NCBI RefSeq assembly: GCF_016861605.1
Contig: NZ_BOLM01000004.1
Location: forward strand, 186,001 to 250,000
DNA length: 64,000 nucleotides
Direction of reading: 5' to 3'
Source of the DNA: Levilactobacillus wangkuiensis
Lineage (GTDB): Bacteria; Bacillota; Bacilli; Lactobacillales; Lactobacillaceae
The stretch's first letter is position 1, and each line of letters starts with the position of its first letter. The translations under genes and the position numbers were made by a program. Positions 52,017 through 61,252 of this stretch are shown here, in pieces. The notes under the pieces were generated by a model, which saw only the letters and a list, made by a program, of their open reading frames with translations, had not been told where the DNA came from and did not search any database.

Positions 52017-52685
52017 TTAGCTCAGCCATCCATCCATTTCGAACTTCTTCATCTGGATGATTTCAGCAGCGGCCGCCGTGACCTGCTTGGCGGTTTGCAC
52101 GTAACTATCCCCGGCTGTAGCGGCGGTGAATTGCTCTGCCAACGTCGCGGATTCAGCCTCGTCAAACAGCCACTTCAACGCGTCTTGCTGCGACAAAATC
52201 AGGAACAAATTACTACCAGCCCGGGTCAGTTTGCCCGCCTGAATCTGGTCCTTGAGCGTGGTCAGAACCTCTTGTTTACTGGTCGCCGTGGGTTCGTAGA
52301 TCACGTGGGGCTTCAAGTTATTTTGAAAGAGCACCCGCTCCGTGGTCTGTTCCGCCAGCGTTTCCGCGCCGATGCCGTCGTAAATAGCGTTGACGATGTC
52401 CCAGCTCGTCACCAATTTCAAAACCGTTTTCAACCGGTCATCCTGGGCAATATCGCTGGTCAATCGAATCCGGAACGAATTCAGGTATGCGGGCTGTTGA
52501 TCCAAGTGCGCCTCATCGGCCACGCTCAACCGGTCGCCAGTCACCTGGAGAATCTCTTGGTCCAATAGGTCGAGGAGCGTCGCCAGCACGAAGTATGCCT
52601 GCGTGGTGAAGCGCGTCCGCAACGTGGGTTTTTGCCCAATATGTTCGGTTACTAGTAAAAAGTTTTTGGCGGTTGTGAGTGCCAA
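52017..52685 (-). CDS. Uncharacterised protein, weakly GPP34-like
   Basis: 222 aa, helical, soluble. The N-terminal KNFLLVTEHIG and QAYFVLATLLDLLDQEILQV resemble the opening helices of GPP34/GOLPH3-type proteins, and LFLILSQQDALKWLF a later one; the match is weak. A TTG start at 52685 has GGGGGA 7 nt upstream. Function unknown; no operon partner. The gap 52686-52940 holds only the next terminator. Confidence 0.6.
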   Translation of the reverse strand: MALTTAKNFLLVTEHIGQKPTLRTRFTTQAYFVLATLLDLLDQEILQVTGDRLSVADEAHLDQQPAYLNSFRIRLTSDIAQDDRLKTVLKLVTSWDIVNAIYDGIGAETLAEQTTERVLFQNNLKPHVIYEPTATSKQEVLTTLKDQIQAGKLTRAGSNLFLILSQQDALKWLFDEAESATLAEQFTAATAGDSYVQTAKQVTAAAAEIIQMKKFEMDGWLS

Positions 52686-52837
52686 GTTGGTTCCCCCTTA
52701 GAAAATCTCGAAATTAAAGCCTACGAAGCGTAAGTATACCACACGTTTGCCGGGCCTCAGCTATTTTTCTGGCAGACCGTGTGACTAGCGCCACCATTTT
52801 AGCCGGAAAATAATTAAACCCAAACCTACTGATGACA

Positions 52838-52864
52838 CAAAAGGACCGACCCGCAAGTCGATCC
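52838..52864 (-). terminator. Terminator of the arc operon
   Basis: On the minus strand GGATCGAC and GTCGGTCC pair, then TTTTG. Confidence 0.7.
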
Positions 52865-52940
52865 TCAGTTGATTCACTCTTGAAATGTTCTGAAATGCTA
52901 ATTGCCTGTGAATGGTGATTCGTGAAATCACGCGATCATC

Positions 52941-54491
52941 CTAGCTGAACAGCACTTCCATCACGAGGATGGCGCCACCAAAGAATAGGACGAACAGCAC
53001 AACTGGCCAAACGAACTTGAACCAGTGCGAGTATTTCATATCCAGCATTTGCAGCGTAGCCATCACCAGACCGGTTGGGGCCAGGAACAGCATTGCGTAT
53101 TGCCCGAATTGGTAAGCGGTAACCACGGCGAACCGAGGAATATCAACCGTATCGGCCAACGGCGCAAAGATTGGCATGGCCAAAACAGCTAAACCAGATG
53201 ATGATGGCACGATGAATCCCAGAACGAAGAAGATCAGCATCATAACGATGATGAAGACGGACCCACTGACATGGGCAACCAGGTTCGAGGAGTATTGTAA
53301 AATCGTATCGGAAATCATCCCGTTGTTCATCACTAAGTTAATCCCACGGGCTAATCCAATGATCAATGACACCCCAACTAAACTTGCGGCCCCATTGGTG
53401 AAGGCATCGACGACACCCTTTTCACCGATACCATACTTACCAGTAGCGGTAATGAACATAATGATAATGGCAAAGAGGAGGAAGGAAGAGGCCATGGTTG
53501 GGAACCACCAGCCCTGGGACATAACGCCCCAGACCATGATTGGGAACGTTACCACGAACAAGACCAAGATGATCTTCTTCCGCATCGTGAAGGCCGTGTT
53601 GGCCGTGTGCTCAGAGGAAACGGACCACATTTTATCAAAGGAACTCTTATCCTCGTATGAATATGAGAATGATGGCGTGTCCTTAACCTTCTTGCTGTAC
53701 CAGTGCAGGTAAGCGACAACGAAGGCCGCCGCCACCACTAACCCAGCAATCCGCCAAGTAATCCCTTCGGTAAAGTTAATCCCAGCAGCGTTAGAAGCAA
53801 TCACGACGGAGAACGGGTTAATCGTCGAGAAAGCGGTACCAATTGAACTCGACAGGAAGATAGCCCCCACACAGACGATGGAGTCGTAGCCCATCGCAAT
53901 GAAGATAGGCACCAAAATTGGGTAGAAGGCCACCGCTTCTTCTTCAATCCCACACAACGTCCCCCCAAGAACCATGAGAATGGAAACCATGAAAATCAGT
54001 AAGAACTCGTGCCCTTTCGTCTTCTTCGTCAACGCCATCAGACCGGATTCAAAGGCCCCACTGGCCTTGACGACCCCAATCAGGCCCCCAAGAACGAAGA
54101 TGAAGACCATGATGTCAACGGCCTCAATCGTCCCGTTGACCATACTCGTCGTAATAGCGCCGAGTCCGGCTGGCCGTTGCTTCAAGCGGTGATACGTGTT
54201 GGGAATCGAGACCGCTTGGGTGATTCCGCCAGACGTGAATTTTTTGATCTTAATCTTCACGCCCAATTTATCCAGTTCCTGTTGGGTCGCTGGTACTTTA
54301 ACGGTCTTACCAGCTGGACGGGAAATCTCCAGGTGGGAACCACTATATGATAGCTTAGAATATGAACCGGCTGGAATCATGTAGGTAGCGAGCACGGCGA
54401 CAATCGTCAAAATAAATAAGATGACGAACGCGCCGGGCATTTTCAATTTAAATCTTTTCTTCTTCGGTTTTGGTGCGACTGATGCATCCAT
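52941..54491 (-). CDS. YfcC-family (C4-dicarboxylate/arginine-type) transporter
   Basis: 516 aa with about 12-13 helices. The N-terminal basic cluster KPKKKRFKLKMPGAF precedes helix 1; GTLCGIEEEAVAFYPILVPIF and NPFSVVIASNAAGI identify the YfcC family. Many YfcC proteins in arginine/citrulline loci exchange amino acids. It is third in arcB-arcC-yfcC, so citrulline or ornithine is the likely cargo (inference). Start 54491 follows AGGGG by 8 nt. Confidence 0.85.
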   Translation of the reverse strand: MDASVAPKPKKKRFKLKMPGAFVILFILTIVAVLATYMIPAGSYSKLSYSGSHLEISRPAGKTVKVPATQQELDKLGVKIKIKKFTSGGITQAVSIPNTYHRLKQRPAGLGAITTSMVNGTIEAVDIMVFIFVLGGLIGVVKASGAFESGLMALTKKTKGHEFLLIFMVSILMVLGGTLCGIEEEAVAFYPILVPIFIAMGYDSIVCVGAIFLSSSIGTAFSTINPFSVVIASNAAGINFTEGITWRIAGLVVAAAFVVAYLHWYSKKVKDTPSFSYSYEDKSSFDKMWSVSSEHTANTAFTMRKKIILVLFVVTFPIMVWGVMSQGWWFPTMASSFLLFAIIIMFITATGKYGIGEKGVVDAFTNGAASLVGVSLIIGLARGINLVMNNGMISDTILQYSSNLVAHVSGSVFIIVMMLIFFVLGFIVPSSSGLAVLAMPIFAPLADTVDIPRFAVVTAYQFGQYAMLFLAPTGLVMATLQMLDMKYSHWFKFVWPVVLFVLFFGGAILVMEVLFS

Positions 54492-54528
54492 TAATTTCAC
54501 CCCTTAAGTGATTTTTTAACGCCAAACG

Positions 54529-54584
54529 AAAAACGCGGTCCAAGAACGGGTGTCACCAACATCACCGTACGATTGGACCACGTT
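54529..54584 (-). promoter_or_regulatory. Hairpin between arcC and yfcC
   Basis: ACGTGGTCCAA on the minus strand pairs with TTGGACCGCGT, followed by TTTT. As an internal terminator or mRNA stabiliser it would set less transport than enzyme (inference). Confidence 0.65.
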
Positions 54585-54600
54585 CCGTTAATTTAACTGA

Positions 54601-55530
54601 TTAAGCTTTGATCAGCGTCCCGACCTTGCCAGCTAAGGCATCGTCGAGGTGATCCAGTGAGGTGATCAGCGCCGTACGGCCGTTACCGGAAGCGACGAAG
54701 CTCAAGCAAGCTTCAATCTTAGGTAACATACTGCCTGGAGCAAACTGACCCTCGTCAATGTAACGTTGGGCGTCCTTGGTAGACAACTCACGCAAAGCCT
54801 TTTCGTCTGGCTTGCCGTAGTTCACGTAAACGTCATCAACGGCGGTCAAGATGATCAATTGTTCTGCGGAAATGTTGGCAGCCAATAAGGCACTCGAACG
54901 GTCCTTATCGATGACGGCTGGCACACCCTTCAAGCCCTCGTCAGTTTCGATGACGGGCACCCCGCCACCACCACCGGCGATAACCAAGTTATCATTTTCA
55001 ATCAAGTCATTGATACTCTTGATTTCAATGATAGACTTAGGAAGTGGGGATGGGACAACTTGACGGTAGCCCCGACCAGCATCTTCAACAAACGTGTAGC
55101 CCTTTTCAGCGGCAATCTTGTCAGCGTCTTCCTTACTGTAGAAAGAGCCAACTGGCTTGGATGGGTGATCAAAGGCGGCGTCATTTTGGTCAACTTCAAT
55201 CTGAGTCACAACGGAGGCCACGTCCTTCTTGATGCCTTGACGGTGTAATTCGTTGTGCAGACTTTGTTGTAAGTGGTAGCCAATGTAACCTTGGCTCATC
55301 GCGCCACATTCTGGGAATGGGAAGGCCGCACCTTGGCCATTTTCAGCGGCGTAGTTCATGCCTAGGTTAATGGCCCCAACTTGGGGACCGTTACCGTGGC
55401 TGATAACCACTTTGTTACCGGCAGCGACTAAGCCAATCAAGGACTTAGCGGTGTGTTTTACTAAATTTAATTGTTCTTCTGGTGATTTGCCCAAAGCGTT
55501 TCCGCCTAAAGCAACAACGATTTTAGCCAT
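54601..55530 (-). CDS. arcC: Carbamate kinase
   Basis: 309 aa. Carbamoyl phosphate + ADP to ATP, carbon dioxide and ammonia. Motifs [28 protein letters not shown] and the AAK-fold [10 protein letters not shown] are all present; full length. It ends the energy-yielding step after arcB, with 14 nt between the genes. Confidence 0.95.
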   Translation of the reverse strand: MAKIVVALGGNALGKSPEEQLNLVKHTAKSLIGLVAAGNKVVISHGNGPQVGAINLGMNYAAENGQGAAFPFPECGAMSQGYIGYHLQQSLHNELHRQGIKKDVASVVTQIEVDQNDAAFDHPSKPVGSFYSKEDADKIAAEKGYTFVEDAGRGYRQVVPSPLPKSIIEIKSINDLIENDNLVIAGGGGGVPVIETDEGLKGVPAVIDKDRSSALLAANISAEQLIILTAVDDVYVNYGKPDEKALRELSTKDAQRYIDEGQFAPGSMLPKIEACLSFVASGNGRTALITSLDHLDDALAGKVGTLIKA

Positions 55531-55544
55531 ATGTTATTCCCCCA

Positions 55545-56543
55545 CTATTCGCCTAAGGTTGCAACCATGACAGCCTTGATGGTGTGCATCCGGTTTTCAG
55601 CTTCTTGGAAGACGACTGAAGCATCGCTTTCGAAGACTTCGTCCGTAACTTCCATTTCAGTGATACCAAATTTGTCAGCAATTTCCTTACCAACCTTGGT
55701 TTCAGCATTGTGGAATGAAGGTAGGCAGTGTTCGAAGATGACGTTAGCGTTGCCCGTCTTGGCCATCATGTCGCTAGTGATTTGGTAAGGTGACAGTAAC
55801 TTGATCCGTTCTGCCCAAACTGAGTCGGGTTCACCCATGGATACCCAAACGTCGGTGTATAAGACGTCAGAATCCTTGACCCCTTCGTCGATGTCGCTGG
55901 TGATTAAGATTTCAGCACCGGTCTTTGCAGCGATAGCGTTAACTTTGTCACGGAGTTCCTTGGTTGGCCGTAATTCCTTAGGGCAAACTAAGTGGAACGT
56001 CATCCCCATGATTGCGCCACCGATCATCAAGGCGTTGGCCACGTTGTTCCGGCCATCACCCACGTAAGTGAAGTGGATGTCGCTGTAGTTCTTCTTCAAA
56101 ACTTCTTTAGCCGTCAAGAAGTCAGCTAAGACTTGGGTTGGGTGATCTTCATCGGTCAAACCGTTCCAAACAGGCACGCCTGAGTACTTGGCTAACGTTT
56201 CAACCGTCCGTTGAGAGAACCCACGATATTCAATCCCGTCGAACATCCCACCTAAAACGCGGGCAGTATCTTTGGCAGATTCCTTCTTACCCATTTGGGT
56301 CCCAGTAGGTCCTAAGTATGTCACTTGTGCGCCTTGGTCATGGGCACCGACTTCAAAGGCACAACGGGTACGAGTTGAACTCTTTTCAAAGATTAAAGCA
56401 ATGTTCTTACCAGCTAATTTTTGTTGTTCAGTCCCAGCGTACTTGGCCTTCTTCAGGTCTTCGGCTAATTGCAGTAAGTAGCCCATTTCCTTAGGGGTGT
56501 AGTCCAATAAAGTTAAAAAGCTACGGTTACGAAGATTAAACAT
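55545..56543 (-). CDS. arcB: Ornithine carbamoyltransferase, catabolic
   Basis: 332 aa. Citrulline + phosphate to ornithine + carbamoyl phosphate. Carbamoyl-phosphate loop [18 protein letters not shown], ornithine loop VWVSMGE, and HCLPSFHN (usually HCLPAFHD). The SMG loop points to ornithine rather than putrescine as acceptor. AGGAGGAACACACA leads the ATG. No arginine deiminase (arcA) lies in the window, so this operon could use citrulline directly. Confidence 0.94.
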   Translation of the reverse strand: MFNLRNRSFLTLLDYTPKEMGYLLQLAEDLKKAKYAGTEQQKLAGKNIALIFEKSSTRTRCAFEVGAHDQGAQVTYLGPTGTQMGKKESAKDTARVLGGMFDGIEYRGFSQRTVETLAKYSGVPVWNGLTDEDHPTQVLADFLTAKEVLKKNYSDIHFTYVGDGRNNVANALMIGGAIMGMTFHLVCPKELRPTKELRDKVNAIAAKTGAEILITSDIDEGVKDSDVLYTDVWVSMGEPDSVWAERIKLLSPYQITSDMMAKTGNANVIFEHCLPSFHNAETKVGKEIADKFGITEMEVTDEVFESDASVVFQEAENRMHTIKAVMVATLGE

Positions 56544-56581
56544 TGTGTGTTCCTCCTTTAGTTAATTACAAGTACTAGTAT

Positions 56582-56618
56582 AGAAAGCGGTTTCATAGAA
56601 CTTCAAAATGCTTCAAAA
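56582..56618. promoter_or_regulatory. cre site and GlnL-like direct repeat between arcB and the kinase
   Basis: AGAAAGCGGTTTCA (56582-56595) fits the cre consensus with one mismatch. On the minus strand TTTTGA-AGCA-TTTTGA (56618-56603) is a direct repeat of the TTTTGT-N4-TTTTGT form bound by Bacillus GlnL, the family of the adjacent response regulator. Confidence 0.62.
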
Positions 56619-56651
56619 CTTTGTTAAACTTTTTTCGAAGGAGCTCAAACT

Positions 56652-57947
56652 ATGATGAAACAGTTTCATTTATACCGCCAGGAGCGTTATCAACGCATTA
56701 TCCTGGCAGCGATTTGCATTGCCTTAGCCTCGCAGGTAAATTTTCAAACCTACGCCCCCGGCTTCATTATTACGCTATCCGTTTTCATTTTGCCGGTCAT
56801 CCTGTACTTCAATAGCGACCTGAATCCTATTCAACTGCTGGTGGCGGTCACGATTGCGTCACCGATCTTCAGAGGCCTGCTGCTATTCATTGGCCACGCC
56901 GTCGATCCGTACGACAATGTCATCTACATCCTCGCGGACATGGCGTTCTACATGTGTTACGGTATTCTCTACTACTTCCTGTACTGGCGCAAAACGGAAC
57001 GGACCAACACCACCTTTTTTCTCACAATTGTGCTATGCGACTACCTTTCCAACCTATTAGAAGTTAGCTTGCTGACCGATTTCTCCCATTATACATACAG
57101 ACTTTTTCAGATTTTATTTATCGCCGCACTGGTCCGCAGCATTGTCAGTTGCCTCTTGGCCTTTCTGTATCATTACTTTAAACTGATGTTACGGGACGAA
57201 AAACACGAGCAACGCTACTATCATTTCATCTGGGTGGCCTCGGCTGTAAACAGCGAAGTTTATTTCATGCGCAAGAACATCAGTGAAATCGAGAACGTCA
57301 TGAAGAACGCCTACCTCTTGAACCAGGACCTCCAACACACAGACATCGACAAGGCTGAGCAGGATAAGGCCTTACAGATTGCCCGGGACGTGCATGAAAT
57401 TAAGAAGGACTACCAAAATGTAATTCGGGGCTTGGGCGATTACTTTAATGACGATGAAGATACCGCCATGCAACTGTCAGATATTTTAACCATTACGACT
57501 TCTTACATTCGAGAATCCATCAAGGCCAAGTTTCCGCACGTCACCATCGAGGTCCACAACCACGTCGACCTCGTCATCCCCAACCACTATTACGTCGTGT
57601 CCATCCTGTCCAATCTGATTTTTAACAGCGTGGACGCCATGGAAAATCAGCCTTCCGGGACCGTCGTTGTGAGCGCCACCGATCGTGGTAACCACATCAT
57701 CCTAAACGTCAGCGACAATGCCAGCGGGATGAATCAGGAAACGCTGGCAATGATCTTTCAGCCCGGCTTCACCACCAAGTTCAACGAGAACGGCGACGTC
57801 TACCGGGGCATTGGCCTGTCGCACGTGAAGATCATTGCCCAGGAACAGTTTGACGGTGACATCAACGTGACATCCGAACTCGGTAAAGGCACCAATTTTG
57901 AAGTAACTCTCAGTAAGAAACGCTTAGAGCAGGAGGAAGAAGCCTAA
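56652..57947 (+). CDS. Membrane sensor histidine kinase (GlnK/YcbA-like)
   Basis: 431 aa with about six N-terminal helices (to about residue 185), a linker, then a GHKL ATPase: N-box NLIFNSVDAM, DNASGM, GIGLSHVKI and GKGTNFEV. The phospho-acceptor is probably the His of RDVHEIKKDYQN (about residue 247), the unusual HxIKKD form of DcuS/GlnK-type kinases. Stop and next start share a base (TAATG). AAGGAGC lies before the ATG. Confidence 0.85.
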   Translation: MMKQFHLYRQERYQRIILAAICIALASQVNFQTYAPGFIITLSVFILPVILYFNSDLNPIQLLVAVTIASPIFRGLLLFIGHAVDPYDNVIYILADMAFYMCYGILYYFLYWRKTERTNTTFFLTIVLCDYLSNLLEVSLLTDFSHYTYRLFQILFIAALVRSIVSCLLAFLYHYFKLMLRDEKHEQRYYHFIWVASAVNSEVYFMRKNISEIENVMKNAYLLNQDLQHTDIDKAEQDKALQIARDVHEIKKDYQNVIRGLGDYFNDDEDTAMQLSDILTITTSYIRESIKAKFPHVTIEVHNHVDLVIPNHYYVVSILSNLIFNSVDAMENQPSGTVVVSATDRGNHIILNVSDNASGMNQETLAMIFQPGFTTKFNENGDVYRGIGLSHVKIIAQEQFDGDINVTSELGKGTNFEVTLSKKRLEQEEEA

Positions 57948-58780
57948 TGAATTTCTACATTGTTGACGACGACCCCTCGATTCCAATGATTTTACGCCAA
58001 ATTTTGGAGAAGAACCCCGACAATACGGTGGTCGGCATCGCCCACGACGCGAAGAAGGCTCTGTCAGATATCATGATCATGGACGTCAATATCGTGCTGG
58101 CGGACCTCTTGATGCCGGGCATTTCCGGTATCGACCTGATCAAGCAACTCAAGGACCTGAAGCCCGACCTACGTTCCATTATGATTTCCCAGGTCAAGGA
58201 CAGCGATTTGCGCGCCCAAGCCTACGAGGCCGGCATCGAATTTTTCATTGATAAACCCATCAACGTGATTGAAGTGAAAACGGTGGTCGAGAAGGTTTCC
58301 CAGAGCGTTCAAATGGCCACCAAGCTCAACAACATTCAGTCACTGGTCGGTGGCGGCGCCGTCACGGCCGCTCCCGTGGTCGACCAGCATCAACACCAGA
58401 AGGAAAAAATTCTGTCGATTCTGCGGTTCCTGGGAATCACCTCGGAGGCCGGCTCGTCAGACATCTTGGCGATTGCCCAGGTCATGCTCGACCAAAACAT
58501 TAGCTTCCGCGACATCGACTTCAACGCCACCTACCACATCGACGACCGCGAAAAGAAAATCATGTTCCAGCGCATCCGCCGCGCCATTAAGACCGGTCTA
58601 ACCAACCTCGCCAACATCAGTCTAGACGGCATGGGCGACGAAATTGTCGTCGAGTACGCCAACACCCTCTACGAATACAAGAACGTCCGCAGCGAAATGC
58701 TCCTGCTAGAAGGCACCCGGACTACTGGGGGGAAGACTTCTTTGAAGCGGTTTTTTGATGGGTTGGTGCAAGAAGTATAG
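57947..58780 (+). CDS. Response regulator with YcbB/GlnL-type DNA-binding domain
   Basis: 277 aa. Receiver: FYIVDDDPSIP, phospho-Asp in IVLADLLMPGIS (about residue 53), conserved Lys in FFIDKPIN. The C-terminal domain, SILRFLGITSEAGSSDILAIAQVML, is of the YcbB kind used by GlnL to activate glutamine genes. Paired with the upstream kinase; expected to regulate the divergent arcB operon in response to an amino acid (inference). Confidence 0.85.
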   Translation: MNFYIVDDDPSIPMILRQILEKNPDNTVVGIAHDAKKALSDIMIMDVNIVLADLLMPGISGIDLIKQLKDLKPDLRSIMISQVKDSDLRAQAYEAGIEFFIDKPINVIEVKTVVEKVSQSVQMATKLNNIQSLVGGGAVTAAPVVDQHQHQKEKILSILRFLGITSEAGSSDILAIAQVMLDQNISFRDIDFNATYHIDDREKKIMFQRIRRAIKTGLTNLANISLDGMGDEIVVEYANTLYEYKNVRSEMLLLEGTRTTGGKTSLKRFFDGLVQEV

Positions 58781-58782
58781 AG

Positions 58783-58920
58783 TGCGGAGCAGGGCGCCTA
58801 ACTGGCGAGCATTAACGGCGTAACGGGAATACCCCCGGGTCTGGGGTATTTTCGTTACGGTGTTAAGCGGAACCAGTTGCCTTGCGTAGCACGTTTCGGA
58901 GGCCGCAAGGATTGGGATTG
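58783..58920 (+). repeat. Structured repeat family 2, intact copy
   Basis: Same layout as 8989-9545: AACTGG (58800-58805) with CCAGTT (58873-58878), GAGCATTAACG, then the hairpin 58820-58835 with 58843-58858, fully paired over 16 bp (two G-U) around CGGGTCT, TTAAGC, and core CCTTGCG..CACGTTTCGGAGGC..CGCAAGG (perfect 7-bp arms), ending GGGATTG. Confidence 0.7.
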
Positions 58921-58946
58921 TTCCAGGAAGAACCAGACAAACGGTC

Positions 58947-59193
58947 TAAAGCAAGATGAAATCTAGGACCCATCCCCGGGCTTGGGTCATTGCTTAGTCG
59001 GGGTTAAGCGCAGGGACCTGGCTCTCGTAGCACGTTTCGGAGGCCGCAAGGTCCAGGATTGTTCCAGGAAGAACCAGTCAAACGACCTAAGAAAGTAGAA
59101 AAGCAATGGCAAATCCCAGACCTGAACCAATGCGGTTAAGCGCAGGGACCTGGATCGTGTAACACGTTTCGGAGGCCGCAAAGTCCAGGATTG
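58947..59193 (+). repeat. Structured repeat family 2, two degenerate copies
   Basis: About 58947-59061 and 59130-59193 keep TTAAGCGCAGGGACCTGG, the CACGTTTCGGAGGCCGCA core and AGGATTG, but have lost part of the 5' hairpin. Each ends with TTGTTCCAGGAAGAACCA, also present after the intact copy. No gene in 58781-59425. Confidence 0.6.
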
Positions 59194-59425
59194 TTCCAGG
59201 AAGAACCAATCAAACGACCTAAGAAACCACAAAATCAAAAATCCCAACACGCCCCAAAAAAGAATGGCCCCCGCCATTCTTTTTTAACCCCCAAGTCACC
59301 ACCAAACATCCCCCACATCCCCAACAATTACCTACCGTTATTTTCACGTATACGCCATCGATATTTGAGCGTATAATTAAAAACATTAATTAGTTAGCCA
59401 GACAAACCCTAAAGAAGTGAGATAG

Positions 59426-60397
59426 ATGCCCATGAAACACGCGAAACGCCTCCCCCTCAAAGACCTGCTGGTCAAATACCGCATCGTTGTCATGATTGGC
59501 GCCATTGTGGTCCTTGGTTTTACCGGCATCTTCAGTGTGCAAGCACGCCAAAAACAAGCCACGCCTCACGTCCAAGCCGATAAGCCAGCCACCAGCCGGC
59601 AGATCAGTGCCCAACAGCGGCACGTCAAACGACAACTCCATACATATTTCAAGAAAATCACCGCCGATGGCACCACCAGCGTCACCTTCTACAACCTGGG
59701 CGCCACCAAGGGCAGTCAGTCGGCCAAGTCAGCCGTCGCCAATCAGTTTTACAAATCCGGTAAGCTAGCCACGTCGGCCAACGCCCATACGCCAGAGGTT
59801 ACCGCCAGCACCTACAAGATCTACATCGCGGCCTACCTCTTCCACCTGAGCAGCCAACAGGCCTACACCTGGACGCCGACGAATCAGGACGGCTTCCACC
59901 GGATGATTGTGAATAGTGACAACGACTTTCCCGAAGGTATCCTCGATACGTACGGCCTCGCTGGCATCAACGAGTATCTCAGCAGCGAGGGCCTCTACGC
60001 CCCCACCTTTGTCATGAACCAGGAATCGACGACTACGGCCGCCAGCCTGCAGAAGATGCTGATTAAATTGGCGCGGGCCGATGCACCATTTAATAACGCC
60101 CATAATCGTCAATGGCTGCTATCCTTAATGAAGCAACAGGTTTACCGTGATGGGATTCCCGCCGGAGCGGCCGCCGCAACCAAGGGCACCCTCGTGGCGG
60201 ACAAGGTCGGCTGGTTGGCCGATACCAACAACGACGCCGGCATCGTCACCCTGCCCAATGGGCAACGCTACGTGCTGGTCATCATGACCCACGGCCACGG
60301 TCAGACCGGCTTCACTGGTTTTCCCCGGATGGCCAAAATTACCAAGCACGTGCAGAAGCTCGTGTACAATCCAAAACTGGTTAAAAATTTAGAATAA
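59426..60397 (+). CDS. Class A beta-lactamase-like serine hydrolase, membrane anchored
   Basis: 323 aa. A signal-anchor helix at about 19-38 leaves the rest outside. SxxK nucleophile in STYKIYIAAY, the second motif SDN in VNSDNDFPEG, and KVG in ADKVGWLAD as the third. This is the penicillin-binding/beta-lactamase fold; related lactobacillar proteins are often annotated as such but act on cell wall or unknown esters. Cleavage of beta-lactams is unproven. The ribosome site is weak. Followed by a terminator. Confidence 0.82.
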   Translation: MPMKHAKRLPLKDLLVKYRIVVMIGAIVVLGFTGIFSVQARQKQATPHVQADKPATSRQISAQQRHVKRQLHTYFKKITADGTTSVTFYNLGATKGSQSAKSAVANQFYKSGKLATSANAHTPEVTASTYKIYIAAYLFHLSSQQAYTWTPTNQDGFHRMIVNSDNDFPEGILDTYGLAGINEYLSSEGLYAPTFVMNQESTTTAASLQKMLIKLARADAPFNNAHNRQWLLSLMKQQVYRDGIPAGAAAATKGTLVADKVGWLADTNNDAGIVTLPNGQRYVLVIMTHGHGQTGFTGFPRMAKITKHVQKLVYNPKLVKNLE

Positions 60398-60407
60398 GCT
60401 TTTTCTG

Positions 60408-60448
60408 AACGAGCAATCGCTGTACGACCGGCGATCTGCTCGTTTTTT
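60408..60448 (+). terminator. Terminator after the serine hydrolase gene
   Basis: AACGAGCA-ATCGC pairs with GCGAT-C-TGCTCGTT, followed by TTTTTC. Confidence 0.82.
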
Positions 60449-60512
60449 CGTGCCATTTATTTTGCAATATTCCCCACCAAAGATCTAATCTTGGCATACC
60501 GATTTTTTATCG

Positions 60513-60570
60513 TTGACAAATGTAAACGATGGCGGTATGCTTAATTCATCCATTAAGGATTACAGATGTA
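60513..60570 (+). promoter_or_regulatory. Copper operon promoter with two CopY cop boxes
   Basis: TTGACA (60513-60518), 17 nt, TATGCT (60536-60541). GACAAATGTA (60515-60524) overlaps the -35 and TACAGATGTA (60561-60570) lies in the leader; the second is an exact TACANNTGTA cop box, the first has one change. The copY gene itself is not in the window. Confidence 0.78.
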
Positions 60571-60591
60571 AACATAAAGGAGATCGCGCTC

Positions 60592-60963
60592 ATGACAAAA
60601 ATTTTAGTGCTTATCGTTGCCTTACTACTCATTGGATTTATCGCTTGGTGGTTCTTCGGCAAGCACACCACCGCCGCGGTTGACGCCGCCGTGACTGGTT
60701 CCAGCCAGGACGTTGGCGTTGAAGTCAGCGGTGGCTACTCCCCCAGCACCGTGGTCTTGAAGAAGGGCGTGCCCGCCACGCTCACATTTAACCGGAAGGA
60801 CCCTTCCAGTTGTTTGGAACAGGTCGTCTTCCCTGACTTCGGGATCAACGAATTTCTCCCGCAAAATGAAGCGCACGTGATTCCCATCGACACCAGCAAG
60901 CCTGGCGAATACGATTACGCGTGCGGCATGAACATGTTCCACGGCAAGGTTATTATCAAATAA
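60592..60963 (+). CDS. Membrane-anchored cupredoxin-like protein
   Basis: 123 aa. N-terminal helix (about 4-22), then a small beta-sandwich with GGYSPSTVVLKKGVPATL. Ligand candidates are Cys74 (SSCLEQ), Cys111, Met113 and His117 in ACGMNMFHG. It probably holds copper on the outer membrane face and passes it from the ATPase (inference). AAGGAG precedes the ATG. First gene of the operon. Confidence 0.85.
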   Translation: MTKILVLIVALLLIGFIAWWFFGKHTTAAVDAAVTGSSQDVGVEVSGGYSPSTVVLKKGVPATLTFNRKDPSSCLEQVVFPDFGINEFLPQNEAHVIPIDTSKPGEYDYACGMNMFHGKVIIK

Positions 60964-60979
60964 ATTGGAGGTCTTCATC

Positions 60980-61252
60980 ATGACAAACAAACAATCAGCA
61001 ACGGTCATCGTCAACGGCGGCTACTCCCCAGCAGAAGTTGTGCTTACCCAAGGCGTGCCCGCCGAACTCACTTTCAAACGCATCAACGACGCCGGCTGTC
61101 TGGACCAAGTGCATTCCGAGAGCCTGAACTTCAGTGAAGACCTCCCCTTAAACGAGGCCCGCACCGTCACCATCGACACCAGCAAGGCCGGCGAGTTTCC
61201 ATTTAGCTGTGGGATGGACATGTTCTTCGGAAAGGTGGTCGTTCAGCCATGA
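60980..61252 (+). CDS. Second, soluble cupredoxin-like protein
   Basis: 90 aa, homologous to the previous protein but with no anchor or signal. [18 protein letters not shown], with Cys40 (AGCLDQ), Cys77, Met79 and Met81 in SCGMDMFFG. The His at the end of the first protein's motif is Phe here. A cytosolic metal-buffering or chaperone role is suggested (inference), replacing the CopZ-like chaperone. GGAGG at 8 nt; overlaps the ATPase start by 4 nt. Confidence 0.8.
   Translation: MTNKQSATVIVNGGYSPAEVVLTQGVPAELTFKRINDAGCLDQVHSESLNFSEDLPLNEARTVTIDTSKAGEFPFSCGMDMFFGKVVVQP

Noticed and set aside
58987-59277. A 96-aa minus-strand frame in the 59 kb repeats
   Set aside because: It covers repeated family 2 sequence and is internally duplicated because of that; no ribosome site.
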